Of a DNA stretch of 64,000 nucleotides, positions 12,002 through 23,732 are shown one piece after another; position 1 is the stretch's first letter; each line of letters starts with the position of its first letter. The position numbers were made by a program, and so were the translations under genes. Source of the stretch: Heterotrichella gracilis. Taxonomy: Eukaryota > Sar > Xanthophyceae > Tribonematales > Xanthonemataceae. Under the pieces are notes generated by a model, which had not been told where the DNA came from, made no database searches, and was given only the letters and a program-made list of their open reading frames with translations. The stretch lies in the NCBI GenBank assembly GCA_032358255.1, contig JAULBX010027052.1:62001-126000 (forward strand), given 5' to 3'.

Positions 12002-15000
12002 ATGGGTACCCACTGGTGGGCTGTGGGGGTATTTGGCGCCCTGTGCTTTGGAGTGATTTCTGCACTTGGACAGCTGTCGTTGGACTTTGAGCAGGGCTTG
12101 AATGGCTGGGAGATGAACTCTGCAGGGGGCACGTATCAGGACAGAGATGCCGCGGCAGCCTACAGGTAAGCCTGGGTATCCTTGGCTGCAGTCATGCCTC
12201 ACCTAGTAGCCACGCTAAACCCTACCCGCTATACACAGTCATGCCGGAACTAGTCGCCACCCTAAACCCTAAACCACCTCATGTATCACCTGAGCACAAA
12301 CCCTGAGCTAACGCGGGGACTATTCATTGCAGTGGACAGTACGGTGGCAGTTTCAACACACCCAAGCTACCCACCAACCCATGGGACGTGCAGCTGTTGT
12401 CCCCTTACTTCTACGCGTCAAGCGCAACAGCCTACTACCTGACACTGTGGGTGAAGTCCAGCAAGGGCTGCACACTAAACCTGGATGTCATCGGCACCCC
12501 TGACACGCAATACCAGTGGTATGGGGGCATCCAATTCCAGTCACAAAAGCAGTGGCAGCAGGTGAAGCTCCAAGGGTTCATACCCTCTCAGGCCGCTACC
12601 GTCCGGTATGCGGTTAGCCTTGGTCGCTGCAAGGGCAAGATATATGTGGACGAGGTGACAAGCCGCTCAGTCGGCCTCGACACAACCAAACTGACGTCCG
12701 GCGTCGATGCCCGGATCAAGCAGTACCGCAGGGGGGACTTCTCAGTGAGCTTCAAAACCAAGAGTGGCGCCCTCCTGAAGAGCGCCAGCCTGCTGAAGGT
12801 CATCCTCACCCGGCACAACTATCCCTTTGGGACCGCCTTCAATCCCGAGGCGGTTGTGGAGAAAAGCCCCGCTGACCTGCCGTGGTACCAGCAGACAGCT
12901 GGCACATTCTTCAACGCCATGGTCATGGAGAATGCATACAAGTGGCCGGTATATGAACCCACCTCGGGGGACACAGCAGCTGGCGAGGCCCTGCTCACGT
13001 CCCTCTACCTCCCACAGAGCAAGAAGTACAAGCTGGGGACCACGCGTGCGCATGCCCTGGAGTGGCAGATTCAGAAGTACGGGTTTGACAAGTTCTGGGC
13101 CAGGCAGAAGGGGTGTGCGTACTATGTGCAGGTGCGGGAAGTCATCCCTATTGGTGCCATGGTGGCACTCTGGCTGACAACCCTTCAGGCCCTTGAACTG
13201 GTCTTACAATGCCTGTGTTCACATGCCGTTAGCACAACCCCCATTGCCATGTGTGCAAACCTGGTAGCCATTGCCATGCAGTCTCCAGTGGGCCAGAAAA
13301 CCTAAACCCTAAAGGTACCGCAACCCTAAACCCTAAACCCTAAAGGTAGCCAATTGCGTATTGCGTGCAGAGCCTGGAGTGGCGCATCAACCCTAAACCC
13401 TAAAGGTACCGCAACTCTAAACCCTAAACCCTAAAGGTAGCCGATTGCGTACGGCGTGCAGAGCCTGGAGAGGCGCACCAACCCTAAACCCTACAGGTAC
13501 CCTACACCTGAACCCTAAACCCTAAAGGTGGCCGATTGCGTACTGCGCGCAGAGCGTGGAGAGGCGCACCAACCCTAAACCCTACAGGTACCCTGCATCT
13601 AAACACTATACCCTAAAGTAGCCGATTGTGCCCTGCGTGCAGAGCCTGGAGAGGCGCATCAACCCTAAATCCTAAAGGTACCCTAAAACCAAACCCTAAA
13701 CCCTAAGGTAGCCGATTCTGCCCTGCGTGCAGAGTCTGGAGAGACGCATCAAGCGCGACGTGGCCAGGTACAAGGGCCAGTTCCGCCAAATCGACGTGTG
13801 GAACGAGGTCATCCACGAGTCATATCTCCTAGACAAGTGTCAGCTGTGGAACACAACCTTCATCGACGCGTTCCGCTGGGCCCATGAGGCGGACCCCTCC
13901 GCCATGCTGTGCCTGAATGACTACAACCTGCTTGAGGGCCTGGCTGCAGACAGGATGGTGGAGCTGGTCGGCATGGTGAAGCAGGCGGGGGCGCCCATCC
14001 ACTGCATCGGCGTGCAGGCCCACCTTCGTGGCCTGAATGCGGTCACTCCACAGGTAAGGATGGAGATGTTGTATGTATGCCCATGCCGCCCATACAAACA
14101 CACGCTGTATACACAGCCAGAAACCATCTGTCCATTTTGTTATTACTGGAATGATTGGTATATTACCATGATGTGCTATAACCTCCTGGCATGAAGTGAG
14201 CAGGGGTGCAAAAGTGCATTTTCCATAGCCAGGCACTGACTGGTTTGGTTACTCGCTGAGCAGCGCAGATCACTTTGCATCTTATTACACTTCACAAAAT
14301 GGGGGTGGTGGGGGATTAACAATATTCCTGCGCATTTGCCTTCATTTCCCCACCCCCGCGCACAGGCCATGCTGTACCGCCTCCAGCGCCTGGCCTCCAC
14401 TGGTCTACCGCTGTACATCACTGAGTTTGATGTTTTCACTGATTGGAACAGCATCTACACGGAGGGGACTAACAAGCTGACCGACGCGCAGCAAGCCCAG
14501 GAGATGGTCAAGTATGTGCGGTGGTGGTTCTCCGTCCCTGAGGTAAGGCACTGGTTCGTTGAACATTGAATGAGTTATTATTCCTTGAATATTATATTTT
14601 ATTCGGTATCTATACTCAATGAGTTGGGTTAATTGCATTTACCCAAGCAGTGGTTTGACAAGGCTCGCTCTTGAAGTGGGGTGAGATACAAACAAACAAA
14701 CAAACAAACAAAAGGCGTTCCAAGCCGTCATCGGCTTATTGCCCTGTGTGCCCTTTAAAGGTTCGATACAATAAGGCTATGTAACCGGAATGCACTGTGA
14801 CAGTGGCTTGCCAGTGACCTGCTTACCGTGTCTACAATGGTATGGCATGTGGCGCCGCCACAAGTTGCTTGGATTGGATGTCTTTGTTGTGGTTCTAATT
14901 ATGGCATGGTAGCCCGCCCATCGCCCACCACCCCCAATCCCTAAACCCTGAACCCTAAACCCTACATGGCATGGTAGCCTGCCCATGTCGCCCACCACCC

Positions 15001-15736
15001 CCAATCCCAGTGCACCACACTCTTGCCTGATGGCCTGTCACTTCATGCCCACATTTGCCTGACGGCATGTACGGCATTGGATGCAAGACTGCCCTCATGG
15101 TCCCTGCAGGTCAAGGGTGTCTGGCTGTGGGGCTTCTGGGACAAAACCCACTGGATCAAAAACGGTGGGATCTTTAGCTCCAACAAGAGCGTCAAGCCTG
15201 CTGGCACAGCGCTGGCCAACCTGTGGAAGAAGCAGTACACCACGTAAGTCACGTGCAGTGACATTGGTTCATTGGCATGTGGCCTGTGTGGGCGATTCTC
15301 AAGCTGATGGCACATCATAGCAACCCAGTACATTCATGTGGTGGTGCAGTTGTTGACGATGATTTCCAGTGCCCATGTTGCAACAGCATGGACATTGACG
15401 CGCGTACACAACACATGGCTATTCGTGCTCAGTACAATTACCACGTGCAGGACGGGGTGTGTGCAGTGTAAATATATGCATATTGCTGGCATTTCCCAAT
15501 AAATGGCACCCATGAAGACCTGGCAGGAAGCAGCCATATTGAGTAATGCGTTATGCATTTGCAGGGTGAAGGAGGCTACATCGGAGGAGCGCCGGACTGG
15601 CAAGTTGGCCTTCAAGGGGTACTATGGGCAGTACAAGTGGGTGGTAACCGCGAAGGGCAAGGTGTACCGGGGGGCATTCGAGGTCCCAGCGCTGAAGGGG
15701 AAGAAGCAATCGGTGACTATCACTGTTCCTGTGTGA
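12002..15736 (+). CDS. GH10 endo-1,4-beta-xylanase with N-terminal carbohydrate-binding domain
   Basis: Six exons: 12002-12165, 12333-13131, 13733-14053, 14366-14542, 15110-15243, 15565-15736, giving 588 aa. The chosen ATG starts a classic signal peptide (THWWAVGVFGALCFGVISALG), implying secretion. Residues about 27-195 form a CBM22/CBM4_9-like beta-sandwich (LDFEQGLNGWE, TAYYLTLWVKSS, GKIYVDEV). The GH10 barrel follows. The acid/base Glu is about E346 in IDVWNEVIHES and the nucleophile about E448 in LPLYITEFDVF. VWLWGFWDKTHW closes the fold. The 102-residue spacing of the two glutamates is normal for GH10. A small C-terminal beta domain (FKGYYGQYKW...) matches plant xylanases. It would cut xylan or mixed beta-1,4-linked wall polymers. 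Intron 2 holds a striking array of exon-start copies, described separately. Confidence 0.93.
12191..12270. repeat. 47-bp-period duplication with CCCTAAA in xylanase intron 1
   Basis: Copies at 12191-12223 and 12238-12270 share gtcatgcc, ctagt and gccac, and each ends in a CTAAACCCT phrase. Confidence 0.8.
13298..13752 (+). repeat. Telomere-type array with four copies of the exon 3 start, xylanase intron 2
   Basis: Units of about 90 bp, each made of CCCTAAA runs, then gtagccgatt, then a gcgtgcag acceptor, then about 20 bp matching the start of exon 3. The first base after each AG is 13371, 13462, 13554 and 13643. The functional acceptor gives 13733. Spacings are 91, 92, 89 and 90 bp. Confidence 0.95.
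14689..14713. repeat. (AAAC)n microsatellite in xylanase intron 4
   Basis: Five or more AAAC units in a row. Confidence 0.95.
14901..15007. repeat. Direct repeat flanking a CCCTAAA tract, xylanase intron 4
   Basis: Near-identical copies of about 41 bp lie at 14901-14941 and 14966-15007 (both begin atggcatggtagcc and end accacccccaatccc). They enclose a telomere-type tract at 14942-14965. Confidence 0.92.
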
Positions 15737-17087
15737 TGGGGTGGCGATCGTGCGCTTATTTCAATCAACTGGTGCATCGGTCCAAGTTGGGATTGTATTT
15801 GGCATGCGACAAAGTACATTTTGCAAGAATCCGTTCAGGCACGGTGGCTGAATCCAAATCCATTGCTCTGAATGAAGTTGCTGGTTCGTGTGGTACTGGA
15901 TGCTACGTGGCACATATAGGCATGCAGGCAAATCCAGCACACCATGGGACGTTTTACTAGGGCATAGCATTGTAGTACTTCCATTGTTTGTATGGCATAC
16001 TAATATGCACAGCAGTAAAGTTGTATCTAGCTTGCCAGATCTAGCAATAACTCCTTCCGTTCCTGGCATTGCGATTTTCATGCACATGCTACAGCTACAG
16101 CATGCCTTTCCAAAGGCTTTTCAGTACTGAACAGTCCAATTGCCTCAGCAATTCAAGCCAGGCCAGTCAGTGTATCCTAGGCCATTCAGCAGCCCCAGTC
16201 ATTCACACCCCAAATCTGACTCCTGTCAGAAGTGTTCACCACAACAGCACCCTCAGATTGCAATCCTTTCTGGAAATAATTTGGGTTAATCAGTGGTTAA
16301 AACGCTTCATGATTTGTGCAGCAAAATGTGTGCAAGGCTTAGTCCAATGGTGGGGGTTGGTTTTCCCCGTCATCCTGCAGCTTTTACCATGCCACAGCAT
16401 GTTGCCCTCCCAGGAGTGTATCGTCTGACCGAGTGTTCCGTGGTGTGTGTGTGTTTGCTATGCCGCCTCACTCACGCCATTGGTATTGTTTTTCTTGTTA
16501 CACCATTCTTTCGTTAGGTTCATTTTAAGCGCGCCAAATTGGCCCTATTTATTTGAACTCCCTCGGAGATGCGTGAACGTTCTCTGGTTTTCCGTGGGCT
16601 ATGAGTCTGCTATGCCGCCATTATTTGAGCCTCAGCTATTGGTGTGGTAATACTATTTTCTCTTGCTAGAATGGATCTTTCTAATGTTGTAAATTGGCTA
16701 ATTTCAAAGCATGTTAATGAAAAACCCTAGCCTAGGGCTTAGGGTCCATGTAAGCTTATATTTCACCCCCTTGCACTGCGCAGTCACCCAGTGCAGCCTT
16801 GCACAAAGGGCTTGAACCACCCCCTATCGTTGCAACACAATAGCGAACTCGTCGGCATATGCCCTTGTTTTATTTGCAAAGGCCTGCCAGGAACTACCTG
16901 TGCCACTTCACCAGCATGCCGTGCCCCCGGTACTGCCAGTGATCAGACCTACCACACAGGAAACTCGAAATGCGTCGTATGCGGTTCCGTTAAGGCGCGC
17001 CAGTATATGCGAGCCTAACAGGGGTTGTTCGCATTTTCTGAAGCACTGTTGATCCGGAGAATGCGGCCAACGCTCCACTGATAAGCC
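15737..17087. other. Intergenic, xylanase to GPAT-like gene
   Basis: About 1.35 kb with no supported gene. It holds the xylanase 3' flank and the upstream region of the acyltransferase gene. A possible TGTAA signal lies near 16689. Confidence 0.5.
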
Positions 17088-20000
17088 ATGGCTGGCAGAC
17101 GGCCGCAGCCCACAGCACTGCCACTCTCCCAGTGGGCCCTGAACTTCGCAAGCTCGGTGGGCGTGCCTGCGGGCTTCTCGCTGCTTGCCAGCACGCCAGT
17201 CTACTTTTGCCCGCACTGGCGTTACACTCCCGCCTGGAGCGCAGCCTCAGAGCTCCTTTCCTCGTCCACAAGGCAGGCCCATTTGGTACCGCTCTATGCT
17301 CTGGGCTTCAAAGCGGTGTGGTTCTGCGTGGCCAGCCCGTACGATGTGGGGGAGCCAGTCCCGGGGAGGGAGATCGTGCGCCACATGCTCCGTAACCTGG
17401 ACTACACCTCGCTGCTCCCTGCGCTTTTAGAAAGCTCTGACGAGGAGGAGACCACCGCCCAGCAGCTCACCACTGAAAAAGCGCGCGCCAAGCTCCAAAA
17501 GTCAGCAGCCCAGGTGGCCAAACAGGTCGCAGCTGACCAGAAGTCGTGGGCGTTACGTGTCTTTGGGACCATCCTGTTCCAGCCCTTCAAATGGCTGTTT
17601 GGGTCGGAGGTGTACGTGGACCAGGCCAGCCTGCACAAGATCCGGGAGCTGTCCAAAACCCACACGCTGGTCTACATCCCCACGCACAAGAGCCACGTGG
17701 ACTACCTGATGCTCAGCTACGTGCTGTTTACCTACAATATGCAGTGCCCACACATTGCAGCAGGTGCGCAAAGCGCCCTGGGCGATCTCACCCTGCATAT
17801 GCATGCATATGACATACGCATAGGTCACTTGGGCCAAAAGCATGTGTGCCCGTTCCAGTACATCCTACTATCAAGACATGAATTGGTGCCAACTCAAATG
17901 TTGGTGAAAGTGCATTTTCTCTACCTGGTATCTAGATCGGAAATGGATCTGAGTTCACTTCACCCCTGCTTTGAGATCTGAAGTGGGTCTGACCCTACTT
18001 TTCACCGCTGTGGTGCAGGTGCCAACCTGGCGCTGCCGATCGTCGGGGAGTTCCTGCGCAGGTGCGGGGCCTTTTTCATCCGCCGCAGCAACAAGGGCGC
18101 GGTGGACAGTGAGGTGTACCGCCAAGTGCTGGCAGGTGAACCACCACAACCCTTACCTAGGGTACCACCGCACCCACACCAACCAACCAATTCACCCGTT
18201 CCTACAAAGAGGATTCACGCACCCGCACTGACCAACTTCTAAGCAAGTGATTCCCAATTCGCACGCTGACCACGGCCCTCCCGCACTGCACCTCTTTATC
18301 CCTCCACCAGCGCCACAACCCACCCTCACAATTAAATAACCTATGGCCTCTATTTTCCCCACCATGCATCTTGCCGTCCACACGTCCTCATTCCACAGAC
18401 ATACTGGTGAAGAAATCCCGCCGCAGTTCCTTGAAACCCACCCTTCCCTTCTCGTTGCCGTGGTTCTATCACTAAGCAACAGTACCACCATCACATGAGG
18501 CGCTCTCCCCACAACCCACAGCACCTACCCTTGCCACACCGCCCCTGCCACCCCACCCACCCAAGCGTGGATTTACCTTAAACCCTTAACCTGCAGGCTA
18601 TGTCTCGTCTCTCCTGGTCAACGGCCAGCCCCTGGAGTTCTTCATAGAGGGTGGGCGCTCCCGCGATGGCCGCATCTGCACCCCCCGCCTGGGCCTGCTG
18701 TCCTATGTGGTGGATACAGTGCTGGATGAGTCATGCAGCAAGGTGGGTGGGGCGGCGTGGGGGTGGGTGAAGTTGGCGGCAAGGACTGGTGGGGTTGGCG
18801 CGGTGGGCGGGGGCGCTTGCGTGCTTGCTGCTTGCGTGCTTGCTGCTTGCGGCTTGGCCACGTCGTCGGGTGGGCTTGGTCCCTGGGATATGCGCATGCA
18901 CATGCCCATCCCCATGCCCCTGTCAATGGTTGCTCGCCCATCCCCAATCATGAGCATGACCATCCCCGCGTCGCATCCTTCAAAGGTGCTTGCCATCCTC
19001 AATGATCATGACCATCCCCATCCCCATCCCCATCCCCATGCACGTCCCATGACCACCACCATGCCAATTCCCATGCCCATCTCCATCCCCGTGCCCATCC
19101 CCAGGGTGTGCTTGCCATCCCCATGACCATCAGCTATGACACCCCTTGTGAGGAGGACAGCATGATGAGGGAGCTGGCGGGGATGCCAAAGGTGCGCTAG
19201 GGTAACTGGAGGCACCATTAGGGTTTCTGGGGGGGACACCATTAGGGTTTCTGGAGAGCTGGCGGGGATGCCAAAGGTGCGCTTTGCTAGGGTGACTGGG
19301 GGCACCATTAGGGATTCAGGAGGGCTGACGGGGATGCTAAAGGTGGGCTAGGTGACTAGAAGCACCATGAGGGTTTCTGGGGGCACCACTAGGGTTTTGC
19401 ACAGCTGGCAGGGATGCCAATGGTGCGCTGCGCTAGGGTGTCTGGGGGCGTTTTGCTAGGGTATCCAGGCTCATTGCTAGGGTTCCTGCATGCATGCCCG
19501 CAACGCCCACAGGCGTTTCAGCTGTGCAAGGAAATGCGCAGGACCTGAAAAGAAACCCACAGCCAGCTCAAAGCAGCCGTGCCCGCAAGGACTCCACCTG
19601 ATGCAAAGGCTAGCGCCATGTTGCAATGTGCAGCGGGCGAGCCACGCAGTGGGGGTGGCTGTGGTTCCGCTCGCAACCCTATGATGGTGACCTGTGCTCC
19701 CATAGAGGCAATCTTCTTACCATGCCATGGGACGGTGGTTGCGCAGGTGAAGGAGAGCCTGTGGTCCCTTGCGGGCGCTGTGTGGAAGCTGGTGATGGGC
19801 AGCTTGGTGGGGGGGCGCAGGGCGCCTGGGGTGGGCGGGCGTTGCGGGCAGGCGATCATGTCCTTTGGGGAGCCGCTGTCTGTCAAGCGATTCCTAAAGG
19901 TGTGCTTAGGGCTTGTGTGGTGGTAGAGATGCAGGGGTCGGGGTGGTGTGGTCCCGGGGATGTGAAAGGGTGGGTGTCTGGGGATGGGAAGGGTGGATGT

Positions 20001-23000
20001 TTGGGATTGCAGGCGGTGCTGCCAGGTGCATATGTCCTTTTGGGAGCCGCTGTCGGTCAAGCGATTCCTCAAGGTGGGTGGTGTGCTTGCGCGGTCAGAC
20101 AGCTTCGAGGTTCAAAAGCTGTACGAGTTGTTGGTTGGCAGTGTTTGATTGGCAGTGTTTGGTTTCTATGCTCTCACCCTACCAGCTAGCCAGCGAGGAG
20201 TACTCCCTGAGCAGGGCGGCTTGCAAAACGCAGTCACGCATTGCAGAAAGGAATCAAGAGGATAAATGCGAATGGATTCAATATTTACATTGGGCAAAAT
20301 CCACCTGTGTTAAAACCCCTTGCCCAGGAGCGAGCCAAGCACAAGAAGAAGCGTGGCAAGCGCAGCAGCAGCACGCAGTCAGGGGGCCTGGACGACGTGG
20401 AGGAGATTGTAGCTAGCATAGAGGGGAGGGCGCCCGCCATGCACCCCGCCACACCCCCACCCAGCGAGGTCTCTGCCGCGGCGGTGGACAGGCTGAGTGA
20501 GGCCTTCCCCAAGGTGGGAAATAATCACCACCTTTATCACCCTTACCCTCAACTACCCTGGGGATCACTTCAAAAAGGGTGGTATTATCTGACTTGATTC
20601 TGATTACGCTGTGTGAGGCCTTCTTCAAGGTGGGTATTGGGGGTTTGGTGAGGGAGGGGGAGGGGGCGGAATGGGTGGTGGCGTCACATTTATGGTAGCG
20701 TCACGAATGACCACTCCACTGCCGTCTTAATCAACACCCTCATGAGACAAGCAGCAAAAAATAATCTTTGTTTTTAGGGCGGCGAGGCCCGCAGGCACGC
20801 GGTGGAGGCCATTGCTGACAAGGTCACCTCACGCATGCGCAAGTGCAACGTGCTGCCCGCAACCACCATCCTGGTGGCGGCAGCTGCAGCGGCAGCCAGC
20901 CTGCCACCTTTGGAGCCACGTGGCGGCGCCAGCAGGGGGCTGGCCAATGGGCATGCGCCAGGCGGGCAGGGCGAGGTTTCGCATGGCGAGGGGGAGGTTC
21001 CGCATGGCCAGGGGGAGGTTTCGAGTGGGGGTGACGTGGCTGGGCTGTGCGAGCGGGTGGTGTGGCTGGAGGGGGAGCTGGGCAGGAGGGGGGTGAAGTT
21101 TGTGAGCGTGGCGGAGCGGGAGGACAGGTGCGGGGGTGGCGATGGTGGTGGTGGGGTGGTGGGGACAGCAAAGGGGAGGTGTTTGTGAGCACGTTCGCCA
21201 GCGCCCAGCACCTCACCCTGACCACAGCGGCTCTTAACTGTCAACAAAGCTGCATCTCTCGTCCTCCCGGGTTCCCGCTGCCCTGTTGCAATCCCAGTTT
21301 TCAACGCACGAAAACAACCAACCACATCGCGCCCCCTGCCCTCCCCAGGACATTCCAGGAGGCGGTGCGCGACCTGGCGGGCATCGTCCCGCACTGCCTG
21401 CCGCACCTGGCGCCCATCGGGCGGCGGCGGCAGGCACCCGAGGAGGGCTACAAGCTGCGCCTGCACCGCCTGTACCGCCTCAACCAGCTGATGCCTGCCT
21501 TTGGGGGGGAGGGGCTGGTGGCGGCGGCCATGATCGGGGCGGGGGGCCTGGAGGAGGTGGGTGTGGGGTGTGGGGTGACAGGGGGTGAACGCATTGCAGG
21601 GTGACGGGGCTGCACTGCAGTACACGCCCCATCGCGTAAAACACTGTTCCATTGCTTGGCACTCCACTGCGTCGCGTTGCATTACAGTCAACCATCCCAG
21701 TATTATTTTACGTCACATGGACACCTCGTGACAATATCTTAATAGTGGCACACAAAACAAAAAGCCATTACATTGGCTTAATGGATATGCTGCTTCCCCT
21801 GCAGTGCTGCCAGGTGGCGCAACACGAGGTGGTCCAATCCGCCCTGTGGCTCAGGACCCTGCTGGCAGCGGAGTTGGACACCGCCATTGGCCCACATGGG
21901 GTCATGACTGCGGAGGCGGTGCAGGGGGTGGTGGAGGTGATGGTGGAGGGGGGAGCGCTGGTGCGGCGGGTGGTGAAGGGGGGGAAGAAGGGGAGGCAGG
22001 AGGGGGGGGAGGGCGAGCGCGTGGTGCTGTCGCTGGCCGCCTCAGGTGGGGATTGGGTTGGGGATTGAGTGGGATTTGACATTTGATGTGTGGGGATGCG
22101 TTGATCACATGGGTGACCATCCATGAATACTTCCTGTTCTTGCACACAGCCATTGCAATGCACAGCAACCTGTGGTTCGGCCTGCCTGCGCTCGCACACC
22201 AGCACCACACCAGGCATCCCCGAACGAAACAGCCAGTGCCCTGGAGATGTGGCACTGTGTAGCGTTTAGGGTTTAGGGTTCCACCAAACCACGCCAGAAG
22301 GCGACAACGCACCAGGCCCACTGACACAGCCCCTAACGATGCTTGTGACCCCTGCTTTCCCACAGGCAGTGGTCGCCAAGCCGCCCTGTTCAGCGCCCTC
22401 CTGCTTGCTCCCGCCCTCACAACCTACGCGGAGGCGCTGCGACGAGCCGCGGACCTGCTGGCGGCCCAGCCCTCATGTGCGGCGCCCGCCAACCAGGTGT
22501 GCTTCTTGGGGCTCATAGTGGTTGCCGTCTGCCTCTGATAATTTCATGTCCCTGGTCACTTGCCTATGGTCTTTTACCTGGGGAGGCCCCTGGGGTTGCC
22601 ACCCTCCCCAAGTCCCTTCAAACTCCTTATTATCCCTCGCTTCCTTCTAGGGCGTCCTAGATGGGCTCCTCTGTTTCATGTTGCATTCTCGTCGAGGCGT
22701 TGAGGGCTCGTCTGCTCCTGCGTGTGGTTCCACCTCTTGTCATTGTGGCGGTAGCGAGGTCTAGGTTGAATCGCTTCCGCCACAGCATATTCGGCATTGC
22801 TGGTTCCAGTGCTAATCGTGGAAGATTTGTGAGTGTTGACCTCGCTCACCTATCTGCTATTTCCTGCTCAGGTGCTGGGGACGGTGCAGAAGGGGCTGCT
22901 GCAAGGTGGCGGGAGTGGTGGTGCTGGCGGGGATCAGGGACCGGTCCCCTCCATGATGCTCCTGCAGGGTGCGCTCAAGGGATTCAAGGCGCTGGGCGTG

Positions 23001-23732
23001 CTGGTGGAGCAGGGGGCGGCTGCTGAGCCAAACGGTGGGTGGTGCTCGGCAGCGGGTTGTGCACAACAGTATTGCATGGCATGTGAGACGTACCCACCCA
23101 CTTTTGTCTCGGAGTCTATTGTGAACTTGATGGCGCTCAAAGACACACAGGAAGTCGCTTCCAGCTTGGAAAGCCTTTTTGTCTGTGTATCTGTATCGCA
23201 CGGCATGTGGACACTCTCTGGGGCTGGCTGCATTGTTTGCAGTGGGTAAGGTTGCCACAGACCATAGTGCCTTGCTTTTCCCAGAGCCCAGATTAGCAGT
23301 CTGATTAGCTGATCAGTGCAGCTCCGTTTTGGCCGGTAGTGGAGAGAAATTCCAAATTTAACCCTAAAGTTAACCCCAATTTTGCTTGCTGCAGGCACCC
23401 GCCCCAGCCTGCCCTTCCTGCCCTCAGTGGAATCCTCAAACTGCCTGGAGGTGGTGGAGACCCAGGGACTGATTCCAAACGGCAAATCCCGGTCCCCGTC
23501 CCCGCCGAAGGCCAGCAGCCCACTGCCCAATGGCACATCTCCCCGCCCAAATGCCAATGGGGTGGCCCTGCCTGGCGGCGGCGCCAACGGGGGAAAGCGG
23601 GGGGCGGCCATGGGGGGTTTGCAGGGGGCGGGGGCGCAGGTGGTGATGCTTGGGGAGGATTACCGGACAGGGGATGCGCTGGGCGCGCTTGTGTCCCGGA
23701 TACAGGCGTGCGCCCTCCCGGGTACCTGCTGA
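17088..23732 (+). CDS. PlsB/GPAT-like glycerol-3-phosphate (or DHAP) acyltransferase
   Basis: Twelve exons: 17088-17763, 18019-18135, 18597-18742, 19105-19191, 19747-19899, 20328-20513, 20778-21127, 21349-21556, 21805-22045, 22366-22496, 22872-23034, 23395-23732, giving about 931 aa. All four acyltransferase blocks are present: HKSHVD (HX4D, about H200/D205), GAFFIRR (about 242-248), FFIEGGRSR (about 279-287) and IPMTISYD (about 318-325). FGEPLSVKRFL follows. The helical C-terminal half resembles the PlsB/GPAM C-domain. The enzyme would put the first acyl chain on glycerol-3-phosphate or DHAP. The short plastid GPAT family lacks this layout. A basic KKKRGKRSSS loop and Gly/Pro-rich inserts (exons 7, 9, 11, 12) look algal-specific. 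The last about 110 residues are low-complexity and the 3' end is the least certain part. Three introns carry exon-edge copies. Confidence 0.9.
18896..19100. repeat. CATCCCC/CATGCCC minisatellite in GPAT-like intron 3
   Basis: Imperfect 6-bp units (catccc, catgcc, gaccat) run almost to the acceptor at 19104. The tract gives open frames rich in HPHP or MPIP that are not coding. Confidence 0.85.
19171..19429 (+). repeat. Exon 4 end plus donor repeated three times, GPAT-like intron 4
   Basis: The functional exon end and donor (19171-19198) recur at 19256-19283 (identical over 28 bp), 19322-19349 and 19402-19429. TTAGGG-containing spacers of the type 'accattagggtttctgg' separate them. Confidence 0.95.
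20032..20076 (+). repeat. Copy of exon 5 end plus donor, GPAT-like intron 5
   Basis: 42 bp matching 19858-19899, still in an open frame (MSFWEPLSVKRFLK against MSFGEPLSVKRFLK in the gene) and still followed by a GTGGGT donor. Confidence 0.93.
20607..20634 (+). repeat. Copy of exon 6 end plus donor, GPAT-like intron 6
   Basis: Matches 20491-20518 at most positions, including the gaggccttc core and AAG|GTGGG donor. Spacing is 116 bp. Confidence 0.85.

Noticed and set aside
13298-13705. A true chromosome end or terminal telomere
   Set aside because: The repeats are degenerate, interrupted by exon-like sequence, and lie inside an intact gene.
18896-19104. Coding exon from the HPHP/MPIP-rich open frames
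   Set aside because: The frames come from a CATCCCC minisatellite that lies within the intron before block IV.
20774-21691. Long minus-strand open frame of 305 codons
   Set aside because: It is a GC-rich shadow of GPAT-like exons 7 and 8. Its translation is Pro/His low-complexity with no family resemblance.
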